A stretch of DNA of 40,535 nt from Pseudomonadota bacterium (GTDB lineage Bacteria > Pseudomonadota > Alphaproteobacteria > Paracaedibacterales > JAKBAR01), in assembly GCA_021808925.1 (NCBI GenBank), contig JAKBAR010000007.1, positions 1-40,535 of the forward strand, written 5' to 3'. A program made the translations under genes and the position numbers. The notes below the pieces were generated by a model. That model was not told where the DNA came from. It worked only from the letters and a program-made list of their open reading frames with translations, and did no database searches. Of the stretch, positions 7,907 to 17,472 are shown one piece after another; the first letter of the stretch is position 1, and the number at the start of each line of letters is the position of its first letter.

Positions 7907-8827
7907 TTAAATTTTAAAATTAAGAAGAAGTGACTCGATGGGTGCCCCCTCACCGGAGTTGAAAACTTTCGAAAAACCATTTCCTTTTTTTTGATAGATG
8001 CCGCCATTCACAATAGTGCCGGCCTCTTGGTTAGATCCTGCAATCAAAAGTCCATTTTCTCTCAATCCTTCATAAAGATTGCGGATGACTTGAGCAAATT
8101 CAGTTTCAGAAAAATAAGAGGGGTTTAAGACATTCATTGCTCGAATGATACAATCCGGTTCTTTAAAAGGTTGCAGTAGATCGTGCTGCCCCAACTGAAA
8201 CCTTTTATCTGTTTGTGCTTTTTGCAAAACTTTTGGTGCAAAAAGGAGCTGTTCTTTTGCTTTAACAAGCCCTTGCTGGTACTTTTTTATTAAAGAATTA
8301 ACCCAAAACTTTTCAATAAAAAACAGAATCAAATGGTTCAAAGGATAATGACGAAAGCTATCCCGTTTGATTTTATTAAACACAAACGGTGGAAATAAAA
8401 TTTCTAGAATTTTTCCTGTATGGCTTAAGGTCACTTTTAGCTTTCCTTTTTCCAAAACAAAAACAGAAGGGTTATAATCTGATGCAAAATACTGAATCTC
8501 TGGAAACGCGGATACCATTTTTTCAAAAAAATCTAAGCCTGTGCGACCATCACTCACCCCACAATCATGAAACGTTTGGGGGGGTGGGAGCTTTTTTAGC
8601 ATTTTTATAACAGCTAAATCAAACGCTTCAAACCGTTTTTGGTAGGTACGTTTATAGGCTCCTCTTTCATCAGAAAACAATAAAAGAATTCGTTCAGCGA
8701 GTTGATCACCATCCACAAGGTGTAATGTTTGATCATAGAGCGTAATGCTTACGTTTTTGAGCTCTTTACGACAAAAAGTCTTGTCATTAGAAAGCTGATT
8801 TAATTTTGTAATGCCAGTTTTGATCAT
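7907..8827 (-). CDS. CheR-like SAM-dependent methyltransferase
   Basis: A 306-aa cytoplasmic protein that looks like a class I methyltransferase with a weak motif I (FHDCGVSDGRTGLDFF, about residues 86-101). An acidic motif II region follows (FASDYNPS). A later segment (CIIRAMNVLNPSYFSE, then LYEGLRENGLLIAGS) resembles the motif IV-VI part of CheR-type enzymes. No CheR N-terminal domain is seen. It starts three bases after the next gene upstream, so it belongs to the same operon and probably acts on the glycan or its precursor. The substrate cannot be told, and it may be a methyltransferase-fold protein with another role. Confidence 0.5.
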   Translation of the reverse strand: MIKTGITKLNQLSNDKTFCRKELKNVSITLYDQTLHLVDGDQLAERILLLFSDERGAYKRTYQKRFEAFDLAVIKMLKKLPPPQTFHDCGVSDGRTGLDFFEKMVSAFPEIQYFASDYNPSVFVLEKGKLKVTLSHTGKILEILFPPFVFNKIKRDSFRHYPLNHLILFFIEKFWVNSLIKKYQQGLVKAKEQLLFAPKVLQKAQTDKRFQLGQHDLLQPFKEPDCIIRAMNVLNPSYFSETEFAQVIRNLYEGLRENGLLIAGSNQEAGTIVNGGIYQKKGNGFSKVFNSGEGAPIESLLLNFKI

Positions 8828-8830
8828 GCT

Positions 8831-9619
8831 TTAAACCTTAGCAACAGTCATAATATACGGAGAGGTCAACCGATTCTTGGGAATTTTAAGGCCATACTTT
8901 TCCAATATCCAAGAAACTTTGGACGTTCCAGATAAAATATGTCTTAAAAGGGGATTAAATTTATTGTGTGAAAATGAGCCTGAGTTCACCACACTTAAAT
9001 TCATCGGCATAAAATAGTCACAATGCTCAAGCTCAAGAGCAGCAGATACGTGCGCGTCAAACATTTTTTTCTTCGTAAGAGGCATGTGTACATCATAGAC
9101 TTCTCTGTCCACAAATTTTTGAATAAAGCCGATAATACTTGGAATGTTGGGAATGAGGGTTAGAAGTGTGCCTCCTGACTTAACAAAGGCTGCACAGGAT
9201 TTTAGGCAATGGGCAGTATTTTCAAAATGCTCTACAACTCCAAATGATACAACAAAATCAAACTTTTGAAGCAGATCAGATGGAGGAGAGAAAAGATCCG
9301 CGCAATAAATTTCACCTGGAACATGATAATGTTTCAAAAGAGCACGGCTTTTTTCGCAACCCACCTCAGAATAATCTAATCCGTAAACATCGGCACTAAA
9401 GTATTGATGAAAGTAAATGGGCCAAATGGAATTTGCGCAACCAATTTCTAAAACGCGGAATTTTTTCTTGTCTTTTAAAAGATTTTTAAAAAAAGCATGG
9501 AGCTGTAGTTTAACGTAATTATCGAGACTTTGGTCATTTTCATCAAAGGCCTTTGGAAATTCTACCTTAGACCAATTGTCATCCCAATAAGTTGTGCCGG
9601 CTTTGTCAAATTGTGTCAT
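8831..9619 (-). CDS. SAM-dependent methyltransferase
   Basis: A 262-aa class I methyltransferase. Motif I is VLEIGCANSIWPIYF (about residues 54-68), with acidic motif II in VYGLDYSE. FDFVVSFGVVEHF fits motif IV and GGTLLTLIPN the later strand. No membrane segment is present. The ATG overlaps the stop of the glycosyltransferase upstream (ATGA), so it is translated with it. Its role is probably methylation of a sugar of the surface glycan, either on the nucleotide sugar or after transfer; the position on the sugar is unknown. Confidence 0.75.
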   Translation of the reverse strand: MTQFDKAGTTYWDDNWSKVEFPKAFDENDQSLDNYVKLQLHAFFKNLLKDKKKFRVLEIGCANSIWPIYFHQYFSADVYGLDYSEVGCEKSRALLKHYHVPGEIYCADLFSPPSDLLQKFDFVVSFGVVEHFENTAHCLKSCAAFVKSGGTLLTLIPNIPSIIGFIQKFVDREVYDVHMPLTKKKMFDAHVSAALELEHCDYFMPMNLSVVNSGSFSHNKFNPLLRHILSGTSKVSWILEKYGLKIPKNRLTSPYIMTVAKV

Positions 9620-10773
9620 GATTTTTCCAAAATATTTTTATAGATTTCTAGTCTTTGAATAAAGGTGGATCGCACAGAAAAGTATTCTAACGCATAATTT
9701 CTCAAGCGGTTTTCAATTTCTGACGGGTTTTTTTCAACCCTTTGAACCCATTTTATAGTTTCTTCTGCCATAATATCATAATCTTTTGAACAAAAAATCG
9801 CCCCCAAATCATTCTTTTCAATAAAATCATGATTATGATAGATAGAAAAAACAGGCTTACCACAAGACAAATATTGACGAACTTTTTGTGATGCGTTCCC
9901 ATGAATCCCAACGGTTTCTTCTTCATAAAAAGAAAATCCTATTGTCATAGATTTAACATATTGTTCAATGTTTGAATAAGGAACCTTTCCCGGGAAAATA
10001 ACTCTTACACCAAGTTCAATTAAATTGCTTACGATGGTATTAATAGGATCATCTTGTCCCAAAATGATGACTCCAAGATTAGGATAATTTTTGATGATTC
10101 TTCTTGAAACTTCAAGAATTTGCCTACATCCTCTAGATGCAGGCAGACTTCCCATAAACCCTAAAATAGGCCAGCAACTCTCAACTTCTTTCAATAATAA
10201 TTTATTTTTCAGTGAAAATTTATCTGTATTAATACCATTTTCCACTAAAAATATTTTTCTCTTGTCTATATTAAGTTCTTTGGCTATGTGTTCTTTCGCA
10301 TAAGGCAGGGCTGTATCAATAACTGCTGCTTTTTGATACATATAATGATAGATACCATCTCTTAATTTCCTATAAAGTTTATCTAAAAAACTATTGGATT
10401 TTGTGTCATCAATATACCACAATGCTGCTGTTTTTATTGCGATTTTCTTTTCCTTATTCGTCAATTTTACCAAAAAAGGAATCAAAGGAATCCCCACAAA
10501 ACGACAAACCATTATATCAAAATTTTCTTTTGATAATTTGATTGCAATCTTTATGTATTTTATTTTCTGAATTATCGATGATAACTTTAGGTCTTCAAAA
10601 AAACAAACAGAGTTTATGTTATTTTTTTGACAAAAAGTTTTATTTTTTAATGATGTTACAAAAAGAAAATTATCACCGTACTTTTCCTTTAGTTGCAACA
10701 AAAACTCTTGTTCATTTACAGCTGGGCCATCGTTATTTTCCAAAAGACAGTCTGTATAATATGCTATTTTCAT
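9616..10773 (-). CDS. GT4-like glycosyltransferase
   Basis: A 385-aa retaining GT-B glycosyltransferase. The N-terminal domain starts MKIAYYTDCLLENNDGPAVNEQEF. The C-terminal nucleotide-sugar domain shows GFMGSLPASRGCRQILEV (about residue 205) and GVIILGQDD. The donor-binding region is HGNASQKVRQYLSCGKPVF, where the usual Glu of the EX7E motif is not obvious. It would move a sugar from UDP or GDP donor to the lipid-linked oligosaccharide at the cytoplasmic membrane face. Both ends overlap neighbours by four bases (ATGA), a clear operon sign. Donor and linkage cannot be read from sequence. Confidence 0.75.
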   Translation of the reverse strand: MKIAYYTDCLLENNDGPAVNEQEFLLQLKEKYGDNFLFVTSLKNKTFCQKNNINSVCFFEDLKLSSIIQKIKYIKIAIKLSKENFDIMVCRFVGIPLIPFLVKLTNKEKKIAIKTAALWYIDDTKSNSFLDKLYRKLRDGIYHYMYQKAAVIDTALPYAKEHIAKELNIDKRKIFLVENGINTDKFSLKNKLLLKEVESCWPILGFMGSLPASRGCRQILEVSRRIIKNYPNLGVIILGQDDPINTIVSNLIELGVRVIFPGKVPYSNIEQYVKSMTIGFSFYEEETVGIHGNASQKVRQYLSCGKPVFSIYHNHDFIEKNDLGAIFCSKDYDIMAEETIKWVQRVEKNPSEIENRLRNYALEYFSVRSTFIQRLEIYKNILEKS

Positions 10774-11819
10774 AACAACAATTCCTTTTTAGTAGCATAA
10801 ATAATATCTTCTGAAGTATTGCCTATTCCATATTCATGTATACATTTTCTTTCATTATACAAAGGATTTCTCCATAATCGGTTCCAGCCACATTCTATCG
10901 TTTCAACCCACTCTGTCTCTTGGCGTAAAGTAATACAAGGAACACGATGAAAATAGGCTTCTTTTTGTAATCCTCCAGAGTCTGTTAAAACAAAACGAGC
11001 TTTGCTTAAACAATACTGAGTTTCAAAATAGCTCAAGGGTTCTAAGATTATAAAAGTATCATCTAATTGCGCCTTTTGAACTAAGGCTTTTGTGCGCGGA
11101 TGGACAGGGAAAATGATTTTCAAATCATGGTCTTTTGCAAAGTCCAAGACGTAATCCATCATAGCCTGGAATTCTTCCATGTTTTCTGTAGATTCTGCAC
11201 GGTGCATGGTCATGAATGCAAACTCTGATGGCAAGCCCTTGAGCTTTTGGAGAATAGAAAAGTTTGTTTTTATATAGTCCATGGCATAAAGGGTGGCGTC
11301 ATACATAATATCCCCCACATGATAGACGCCATTTTTGATGGCTTCATTGTGTAGATTATCTACTGCAGTTTGTGTAGGGCAAAAAAGATAATCGCTTACA
11401 TGATCTGTTAAAATACGATTGATCTCTTCTGGCATTTTGCGATTAAAAGAGCGTAAACCTGCTTCAATATGAATGACAGGAATATGAAGTTTTGAGGCAC
11501 TCAAAGCCCCCGCAAGGGTTGAATTGGTATCTCCATACACAAGAACTGCATCAGGTTTATCGACTTGTAAAATAGCTTCAATTCCCTCAAGCATTCGACC
11601 GGTCATTTGACCATGGGAGCCACTGTTAATATTTAGACAATATTGTGGTTTTGGAATATCCAGCTCTTTAAAAAAAACATCCGACATATTGGTATCAAAG
11701 TGCTGTCCCGTATGGATAATAGTTTCCTTAACGTTTGGATGCTTTTTTAAGGCGCGAGAAAAAGCCCCAGCTTTAACAAACTGAGGCCTTGCACCAAGGA
11801 TTGTGTGAATTTTTAGCAT
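10770..11819 (-). CDS. wecB: Non-hydrolysing UDP-HexNAc 2-epimerase (WecB/WbpI)
   Basis: A 349-aa epimerase of the WecB/WbpI family, which converts UDP-GlcNAc to UDP-ManNAc or acts on the diacetamido-uronic acid derivative. Family marks are GARPQFVKAG at the start, HTGQHFD, YGDTNSTLAGAL (D97), HIEAGLRSFNRKMPEEINR (E119, E131), TMHRAEST (H206) and LTDSGGLQKEA. These match the catalytic Asp, Glu and His of E. coli WecB. The text HGQMTGRMLEGIE is close to WbpI/WlbD enzymes that act on UDP-2,3-diacetamido-glucuronic acid, and the WbpB-WbpD fusion in this locus supports that substrate. Sequence alone does not decide. Its length is slightly short (usual 360-375), mostly at the C-terminus. Confidence 0.88.
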   Translation of the reverse strand: MLKIHTILGARPQFVKAGAFSRALKKHPNVKETIIHTGQHFDTNMSDVFFKELDIPKPQYCLNINSGSHGQMTGRMLEGIEAILQVDKPDAVLVYGDTNSTLAGALSASKLHIPVIHIEAGLRSFNRKMPEEINRILTDHVSDYLFCPTQTAVDNLHNEAIKNGVYHVGDIMYDATLYAMDYIKTNFSILQKLKGLPSEFAFMTMHRAESTENMEEFQAMMDYVLDFAKDHDLKIIFPVHPRTKALVQKAQLDDTFIILEPLSYFETQYCLSKARFVLTDSGGLQKEAYFHRVPCITLRQETEWVETIECGWNRLWRNPLYNERKCIHEYGIGNTSEDIIYATKKELLL

Positions 11820-13528
11820 ATTTTTAATATTTTCACATTACTTTTAACAAAATTTTCATTTTTTACCCATCTATTAAAAATGAATTCAGAAAAATTTTTA
11901 GAAGAATTTGGTATATGGTTAGACCAGTCTTGTTCTGGAGTCGCAAAACCTATTTTGTCTTTTCTATCTAAAATTTCATCAATGTTTATATCATTCATTG
12001 ATTTTCTTAAAACCCATTTGGTTGTATTGTCTCTAAATCGTTGATTTATATGCAATGAAAGAATAAATTCTACCAAACGATAGTCTAAAAACGGTAGCCT
12101 TGATTCTATCGAAAAAGCCATACTATTGCGATCTTCGTATCTGAGTAAGCTTTGAAAATTATTAGATAAATAATAAAAGCAAACATCAGTAATAGATTTT
12201 AATGATGATAATTTCTGTTCTGTTTTTCTATTGGTTAAAGATAATAAAACTCTATATGCATCAAAATATCTTTGTTGTAGTCCTAAAACTATAGTAGTTT
12301 TTAAATCTTGATTGTTAAATTTTGATTGCCATTTAAAAAATGATACTAAATTTTTCAATTGCATTTTTTTTGCATAGTCAAAGCTAATACCGTTTAGCAT
12401 GCTTGGATAACCTAATAAAGTTTCATCTGCCCCCTGACCATCAAGAAGAACGGTCACACTGTTTTTTCTAGCGCTTTGAAATGTCATCCATTGTGCAAAA
12501 ATACTTGTTCCAGGAAAAGGTAAATCTTGATGATACAAAATTTGATCTAGATCCTTTAAAAATTGTTCAAATGACGGGTGATTTTTATGAGATATTAGTT
12601 TTTTTGATGTAACAAGCTCATCAATGTAAAAACTTTCATCCACTTTATCATTAGGAAAAACAGCACTAAATGTGTTTATTTCCATATCTGGTTTTAATTT
12701 TCTTATGACCGAAACGATAGAAGAACTATCTAATCCCCCTGATAAACAAGCGCCTACAGCAACATCTGAACGAAGACGTAAATTTATAGAGCTTTCAAAC
12801 AATTCCATAAAATTTTTACAGGCTTGATTATCGGTTAATTTTAGCTCATCTATACGGTCACTAATATTGTACCACTGAGATACATAAAAAGTACCCCTTT
12901 CTAAGGTTGCTAAATGACCTGGTAATATTTGAAAAACATTTTTATAGAGCGTTTCATGGCTATGATCACAATAACCTTGGCTTTTATAAAATGAGGCCAG
13001 CTCTTGATTAAGGTAAGACTTCCAGTTAGGAAAATGCTTAAACTGCTTAATCTCAGAGGCAAAAGCAATTTTATCACCCTGCCGATAATAATATAAAGGC
13101 TTCACACCAAAACGATCGCGTGCTGCAAACGCTTTTTTATGCTTGTCATCCCAAATAACAAAAGAAAACATGCCATTAAATTTATTCAAGCAATCTGGTC
13201 CCCAGTGGAGATAGCTTTTAAGCAAAACTTCCGTATCTGTCTGCGTTATAAAAATATAGCCAGCTTCTTTTAGTTCTTCTCTCATCTCTAAATAATTATA
13301 GATTTCGCCATTATAAGTCACCCAATAGCGTCCATCTTCAGACATCATAGGCTGATGCCCATCGTCGCTTAAATCAACAATAGCCAGGCGCCGATGCGCC
13401 ATGACTACAGGACCTTGAGGCGAAGTAAATTCATTCCACCCCCGTCCATCCGGGCCACGATGTTTAACACTATCGATGACAGCTGAGGGTAAGTTTTCAA
13501 AACCTATGGAGAAAAAGATGCCGCACAT
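11813..13528 (-). CDS. asnB: Asparagine-synthase-like amidotransferase, copy 1
   Basis: A 571-aa two-domain enzyme. The N-terminal glutaminase domain starts MCGIFF with the Cys2 nucleophile and has HRGPDG, AHRRLAIVDLS and VTYNGEIYN. The C-terminal synthetase domain has the PPi loop ACLSGGLDSSSIVS (about residues 262-275) and GQGADETLLGY. It uses Gln ammonia and ATP to amidate a carboxylate. In a glycan locus such enzymes usually make uronamides rather than asparagine. It is shorter than typical AsnB (about 610-630 aa), with a short tail after FNRWVKNENF. It overlaps the epimerase by seven bases. A second, different copy lies at 21566-23392. Confidence 0.85.
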   Translation of the reverse strand: MCGIFFSIGFENLPSAVIDSVKHRGPDGRGWNEFTSPQGPVVMAHRRLAIVDLSDDGHQPMMSEDGRYWVTYNGEIYNYLEMREELKEAGYIFITQTDTEVLLKSYLHWGPDCLNKFNGMFSFVIWDDKHKKAFAARDRFGVKPLYYYRQGDKIAFASEIKQFKHFPNWKSYLNQELASFYKSQGYCDHSHETLYKNVFQILPGHLATLERGTFYVSQWYNISDRIDELKLTDNQACKNFMELFESSINLRLRSDVAVGACLSGGLDSSSIVSVIRKLKPDMEINTFSAVFPNDKVDESFYIDELVTSKKLISHKNHPSFEQFLKDLDQILYHQDLPFPGTSIFAQWMTFQSARKNSVTVLLDGQGADETLLGYPSMLNGISFDYAKKMQLKNLVSFFKWQSKFNNQDLKTTIVLGLQQRYFDAYRVLLSLTNRKTEQKLSSLKSITDVCFYYLSNNFQSLLRYEDRNSMAFSIESRLPFLDYRLVEFILSLHINQRFRDNTTKWVLRKSMNDINIDEILDRKDKIGFATPEQDWSNHIPNSSKNFSEFIFNRWVKNENFVKSNVKILKIC

Positions 13529-13529
13529 T

Positions 13530-14852
13530 TTATTTTACGAATACTCTTATCATGAAACGTTGAAATGAATTTTCAGCTGCATCAAGAAGTTTTTCTTTAT
13601 GGTTAGGATGTGGAAAGAGTTCTTTCGGGGCGTTACCTGAAAGTACAGAGTTTAATTGTATTACAAATTCTTTAGAGCTATAATAGCTCTTATAAGCTTC
13701 AAAAGATTTACTTTTGTATTTTTGTTGATTAGTGCTTAATAGAATTTTTTTAAGTTCTTCGGCTAATTGAGAAGCATTTTTTATGAAGGGCAACATAGGG
13801 ATGTTCCAATTACAATTTTCATAGCTAGGGGCAACTCCTCCAAAAACTATACAGGAATGAGCCATAGCTTCCATTGCAAGTCTTCCAGGCCATAAACCTG
13901 GTTGATCAATAACTATATCTACTTTCTTCAAAATTTCGATAACTTCATTGTTAGGTTTATTTTCTAGCAATAAAAAATTAAAATTGATCTTTTGATCGCG
14001 CAATATTTCTATCGCATCCAAAACAACTTGTGTTCCCTTAATTTCTCGATGGCTTGGCGCATGAGCTATCACAGGTATATCATTGTTTTTTTTATTATCG
14101 GGTTCTAAAAAATCTTTCTGACAAACTCTAAAATGATAGGCACCTCTATCTAAAAAAGTTTCGATATCCATTAATGTGTAGATTGGAATATTTAAATAAT
14201 TTGGAAATTTTTGATAAAACAGTTTCTGAATAAAAATAAGGTTTGAAAATGCTTCTTTTTGATCAGGAAAACTATACTTAACTCCTTGTATTTCCATTAA
14301 TTTATTATGAATAGGTCTGTAGCGAACATCATCGCCACAATGGAAAAGAACCACTTTTTTTTTCAACATTTTCAAAAGAATGAGATCTAAATTCGAAGTA
14401 AGAAAAGTACGATTCCAAAAGAATATAAAATATTCTTTTTCATACAAAAATTTATGCAGATAAAAAATAGTTTTATAGAAAGTATAGTATTTTTTTAAGT
14501 TTAGGTAGCTATTTAGCCATTTTGGTATTTGTATGATATAATCGTAGGCATGTTCTTTATCAAAATGACCAACTATTGCCATAGACGTTACATCATCAAA
14601 ACCACATGAATTAAGAGCAAACTTTGTGGAATGAATATTTTCGCATACTTCTTGAATACCAACGAAATATCCGCCTGATTTTGGGCGCAAAAACGAGTAA
14701 ATAGATAATAAAATTAACATATAAATAACACTAAGGAGGACGAGAAAAAGATTGTTTATTCCATGATGAATTAACAAAATACTTCTCCAAATAAATCTTA
14801 GGCTACGCATTTGTGAAATATTCTTTAAGCTTTGAGTGAAGAATAAACGCAT
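13530..14852 (-). CDS. Glycosyltransferase-like protein with N-terminal membrane segment
   Basis: A 440-aa protein with one strong membrane segment near residues 34-55 (INNLFLVLLSVIYMLILLSIYSF) and a GT-B-like C-terminal half. AHAPSHREIKGTQVVLDAIE (about residue 265) is a typical GT4 phosphate-binding region, and IVIDQPGLWPGRLAMEAMAHSC resembles the acceptor-domain helix with its Glu. It is probably a membrane-anchored transferase acting on the lipid-linked glycan. The first 28 codon bases overlap the acyltransferase upstream, so a later start such as Met15 is possible. Strongly AT-rich codon use is seen. Donor unknown. Confidence 0.6.
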   Translation of the reverse strand: MRLFFTQSLKNISQMRSLRFIWRSILLIHHGINNLFLVLLSVIYMLILLSIYSFLRPKSGGYFVGIQEVCENIHSTKFALNSCGFDDVTSMAIVGHFDKEHAYDYIIQIPKWLNSYLNLKKYYTFYKTIFYLHKFLYEKEYFIFFWNRTFLTSNLDLILLKMLKKKVVLFHCGDDVRYRPIHNKLMEIQGVKYSFPDQKEAFSNLIFIQKLFYQKFPNYLNIPIYTLMDIETFLDRGAYHFRVCQKDFLEPDNKKNNDIPVIAHAPSHREIKGTQVVLDAIEILRDQKINFNFLLLENKPNNEVIEILKKVDIVIDQPGLWPGRLAMEAMAHSCIVFGGVAPSYENCNWNIPMLPFIKNASQLAEELKKILLSTNQQKYKSKSFEAYKSYYSSKEFVIQLNSVLSGNAPKELFPHPNHKEKLLDAAENSFQRFMIRVFVK

Positions 14853-15409
14853 TTGAGATCAAATGTTTGGGGACATACAACTGTCTCGCCTATTTTTTTT
14901 GCTGGTACTCCAGCAAGTATAGAATTACTCGGAAATGATTTAGTAACTACTGCCCCAGCACACACAATAGATTCATTTCCAATAACTACCCCTTTTGTAA
15001 TTACAGCATGAGTTCCAATGAAACAACGGTCACCTATAGTAGTGGGAGAATAAGTATATTTGCTTTTTCCTCCAGTTAAAGCCCAGGCTACGGTATCATG
15101 AGATAATAATTGTGCTCCACTTGCAATAGAACAAAATTCTCCTATGAATAAGCCTCCAGTACCATCTAAATTTACATAAGAACCTATCCAAGTATTGTTG
15201 CCTATATTAACATCACCACAAATAGTCACAGAATTATATATAGTAACATTGCTTTCGTTTGCCCAAAATTGTCCTCTTTCCTTCCAATCACAAAGATCTT
15301 CAAAAAATGGATTAATTCTTTTATATTTTTTGTATGTTTGTTGACGCAGCTTTTTTTGCAAACTGCAAAGCGTATTCATCAAAGCCATTTCAGACGGATC
15401 TAGATCCAT
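14825..15409 (-). CDS. Left-handed beta-helix acyltransferase
   Basis: A 194-aa hexapeptide-repeat O- or N-acyltransferase. The N-terminal 50 residues are helical and basic. Repeats run from about residue 55 to 180 (VTIYNSVTICGDVNIGNNTWIG, FIGEFCSIASGAQLLSHDTV, TIGDRCFIGTHAVI, GVVIGNESIVCAGAVVTKS) and end in LAGVPAKKIG. The His in LLSHDTV is a candidate catalytic base. These enzymes transfer acetyl from acetyl-CoA to sugar hydroxyl or amino groups in the cytoplasm. It overlaps both neighbours. Substrate unknown, but it is one of three acyl-type transferases in the locus. Confidence 0.78.
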   Translation of the reverse strand: MDLDPSEMALMNTLCSLQKKLRQQTYKKYKRINPFFEDLCDWKERGQFWANESNVTIYNSVTICGDVNIGNNTWIGSYVNLDGTGGLFIGEFCSIASGAQLLSHDTVAWALTGGKSKYTYSPTTIGDRCFIGTHAVITKGVVIGNESIVCAGAVVTKSFPSNSILAGVPAKKIGETVVCPQTFDLKCVYSSLKA

Positions 15410-16470
15410 GATAACTCTCCTTCAAAATCTTGTGCTGGAGAATTTTGCATAGCACAGATAGCTGATTCACGTATATCATGTCCAGCAAGTCTTGCTCTAG
15501 CCATTGCTTCTCCAACTTTTAAGCCTGCCGCAAAAAGATCCATCACGGGTAAGGCGCCTAAATGATAAGATTGATAAGTCATATAACCAAATGATTCTAT
15601 TTTTCTTGGGTAATAATGAAGTTTTGAATTTACCAAAGAATCAATGTTAATATTCCCACAAGATATTGCAATTTTTATATTAGGATTAAGATCATACAAC
15701 TCCCAAAAACTAACCCCAAAAGCATTACTCATAATTTCTTCTGGAAATAAGTGTTCTGCAAATAAAATACCATCTATTTGTGCCGCATTTTCAATAATAT
15801 AAGATTTTAATTTTGAATAATGATTACCACCTAAAGAGGGAAATAAGCTACTAAACCAAATAACCTCGCCACCTAAATTTTCAATAGCCCTTTTGATTGG
15901 GGAGCACAGCGTATCAGTGGAGCCAAGTAGAATAATTTTATTACCTGCGATTTCTAATCCAGCTTCAAATAATAACTTAAGCCCAAACGCTGCACCATAA
16001 TTACGCATATCACATGGTGGATGAGATTCATTAGTGCCCATTACTAGGATTTCATTTTGTTTGCATGCAGCAATATCTAGATAGCCATCATGAAATTCCC
16101 AAGTTTCCCACATCAAAGGAATTACCGCAGTGCTCTTTAATAAGTTTATTTGATCTTTAGTAATCGGGCGTAAATGACCCGAATTTGTAATTATATCAGC
16201 ACTAGAGTAATCCAAATCATCCAAATTATCTTTTACAAAGATACGATCTTCGAATTGAAATTTCTTTGCTAATTCAATAGTATCAGCTATTACATTTTCA
16301 GCTTTTGCAAAATGAGAGTGTGTGGTTTTACAAATTACTTTTTTAGCATTTGCTGCTAAAGCAATGAATGGATTAAGCGCATAAGGTCCAGATGCGGCCT
16401 CTGTCAAAATTACTAAATTTGTCAGATCTATATCGTATTTTTCTATAAGCTTATTTATTTTTGAATTCAT
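15400..16470 (-). CDS. Unknown Rossmann-like glycan-locus protein
   Basis: A 356-aa soluble protein I cannot name. The middle has a dinucleotide-binding-like stretch: GNKIILLGSTDTLCSPIKRAIENLGGEVIWFSS (strand-loop-helix-strand, about residues 180-212). Earlier text ITNSGHLRPI, then PLMWETWEFHDGYLDI, and later ISCGNINID and MARARLAGHDIRESAI could be active-site pieces. There is no signal peptide or membrane segment. Genes on both sides are a methyltransferase and an acyltransferase, so a sugar-precursor step is likely, for instance an oxidoreductase. That is inference from context. The length and clean frame show a real gene. Confidence 0.6.
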   Translation of the reverse strand: MNSKINKLIEKYDIDLTNLVILTEAASGPYALNPFIALAANAKKVICKTTHSHFAKAENVIADTIELAKKFQFEDRIFVKDNLDDLDYSSADIITNSGHLRPITKDQINLLKSTAVIPLMWETWEFHDGYLDIAACKQNEILVMGTNESHPPCDMRNYGAAFGLKLLFEAGLEIAGNKIILLGSTDTLCSPIKRAIENLGGEVIWFSSLFPSLGGNHYSKLKSYIIENAAQIDGILFAEHLFPEEIMSNAFGVSFWELYDLNPNIKIAISCGNINIDSLVNSKLHYYPRKIESFGYMTYQSYHLGALPVMDLFAAGLKVGEAMARARLAGHDIRESAICAMQNSPAQDFEGELSWI

Positions 16471-16472
16471 AA

Positions 16473-17456
16473 CTACTTTTTACGCACAATGTAAGAAAGA
16501 CCAGAGTCGTCTTCATATTCTTTTGCTACCTCAAAGTTACAACCACATTCTTCAGGATTAAACCAAGTACGCACTTCTTCTTTCGTGTGCCTACTGCAGT
16601 TTTTAGGTGAATACCAATCAAAATTAGTTAAATTCATTTGATCTAAAGTCCAGTCATTTTTATAAAAACATTTAAATATGTAATAAAAAAACAATCTTTG
16701 TATATCGATTTTTCCTGCTGGTATGCCTAGAAAATCTATAGAATCTTCAATATCTACCATAATATTTAAATCACCAAGAGTTCTTCCAAATTTTGTTAAA
16801 GGGATTAAAGCCTTAAATTTTTCTTCAGAATTGAGATTATTCAAGTAATCACGTATAAAATCATCGGTAAATTCTCTAATAGGCGCTTTCTTTTTGTAAA
16901 CATAAAAAATAAATATTCCATCTTTACGCAAAAGTTTTTGTATATTTTGAAAAGAACTTTTTGCATTATCTGTGTGGTGCAACACTCCTTCAGAAAAAAT
17001 AACATCTACGCTATTTGGTTTAATAGGGACGGAATTAAGATCAGATTGAATAAAAACAGCATTTGTAATATGTTTTTCGGAAAATCTTTCTTTAGCTACC
17101 CTTACAGCAGAAGAAACGTCATTTCCAATATAAAAATTTTTATTTAATAAATTACCAAAATATGCAACAGAAGATTGTCCACCACCGCAGCCTGCATCCA
17201 AAATGATTTTTCCTTCTCCAATAAAATCAGGCTTACCAAAGCGTTCTATTAACCATGAAGAAACTTGTACTTGAGCATTTGCTTGATCAAAAAGATCTCT
17301 TCTAGACCATTGATACCCAAAAGATTCTTTAGTTTGTGTCTGGCTTTCAGATAGTTCTGTATCAAAAACAGTTACAAGATTGCGCTCAATTGCATGCTTA
17401 TCTTCTACATAAATATTAGAGAACCAAGTTGGTAAATTTTTTATTTGATCAGACAT
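16473..17456 (-). CDS. SAM-dependent methyltransferase
   Basis: A 327-aa class I methyltransferase. Motif I is IILDAGCGGGQSSVAYF (about residues 84-100), motif II NDVSS, motif III DLNSVPIKPNSVDVIFSEGVLHHTDN, and motif IV/V LRKDGIFIFYVY. The N-terminal FGYQWSRRDLF segment (about residues 46-56) is common in sugar-locus methyltransferases. The C-terminal 120 residues form an extra domain, rich in aromatic residues, that probably binds the substrate. A GGAG ribosome site lies about ten bases before the ATG. It follows the deacetylase-like gene by 16 bases. The target is presumably a glycan precursor. Confidence 0.75.
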   Translation of the reverse strand: MSDQIKNLPTWFSNIYVEDKHAIERNLVTVFDTELSESQTQTKESFGYQWSRRDLFDQANAQVQVSSWLIERFGKPDFIGEGKIILDAGCGGGQSSVAYFGNLLNKNFYIGNDVSSAVRVAKERFSEKHITNAVFIQSDLNSVPIKPNSVDVIFSEGVLHHTDNAKSSFQNIQKLLRKDGIFIFYVYKKKAPIREFTDDFIRDYLNNLNSEEKFKALIPLTKFGRTLGDLNIMVDIEDSIDFLGIPAGKIDIQRLFFYYIFKCFYKNDWTLDQMNLTNFDWYSPKNCSRHTKEEVRTWFNPEECGCNFEVAKEYEDDSGLSYIVRKK

Positions 17457-17472
17457 TTTAAATAGTCTCCAT

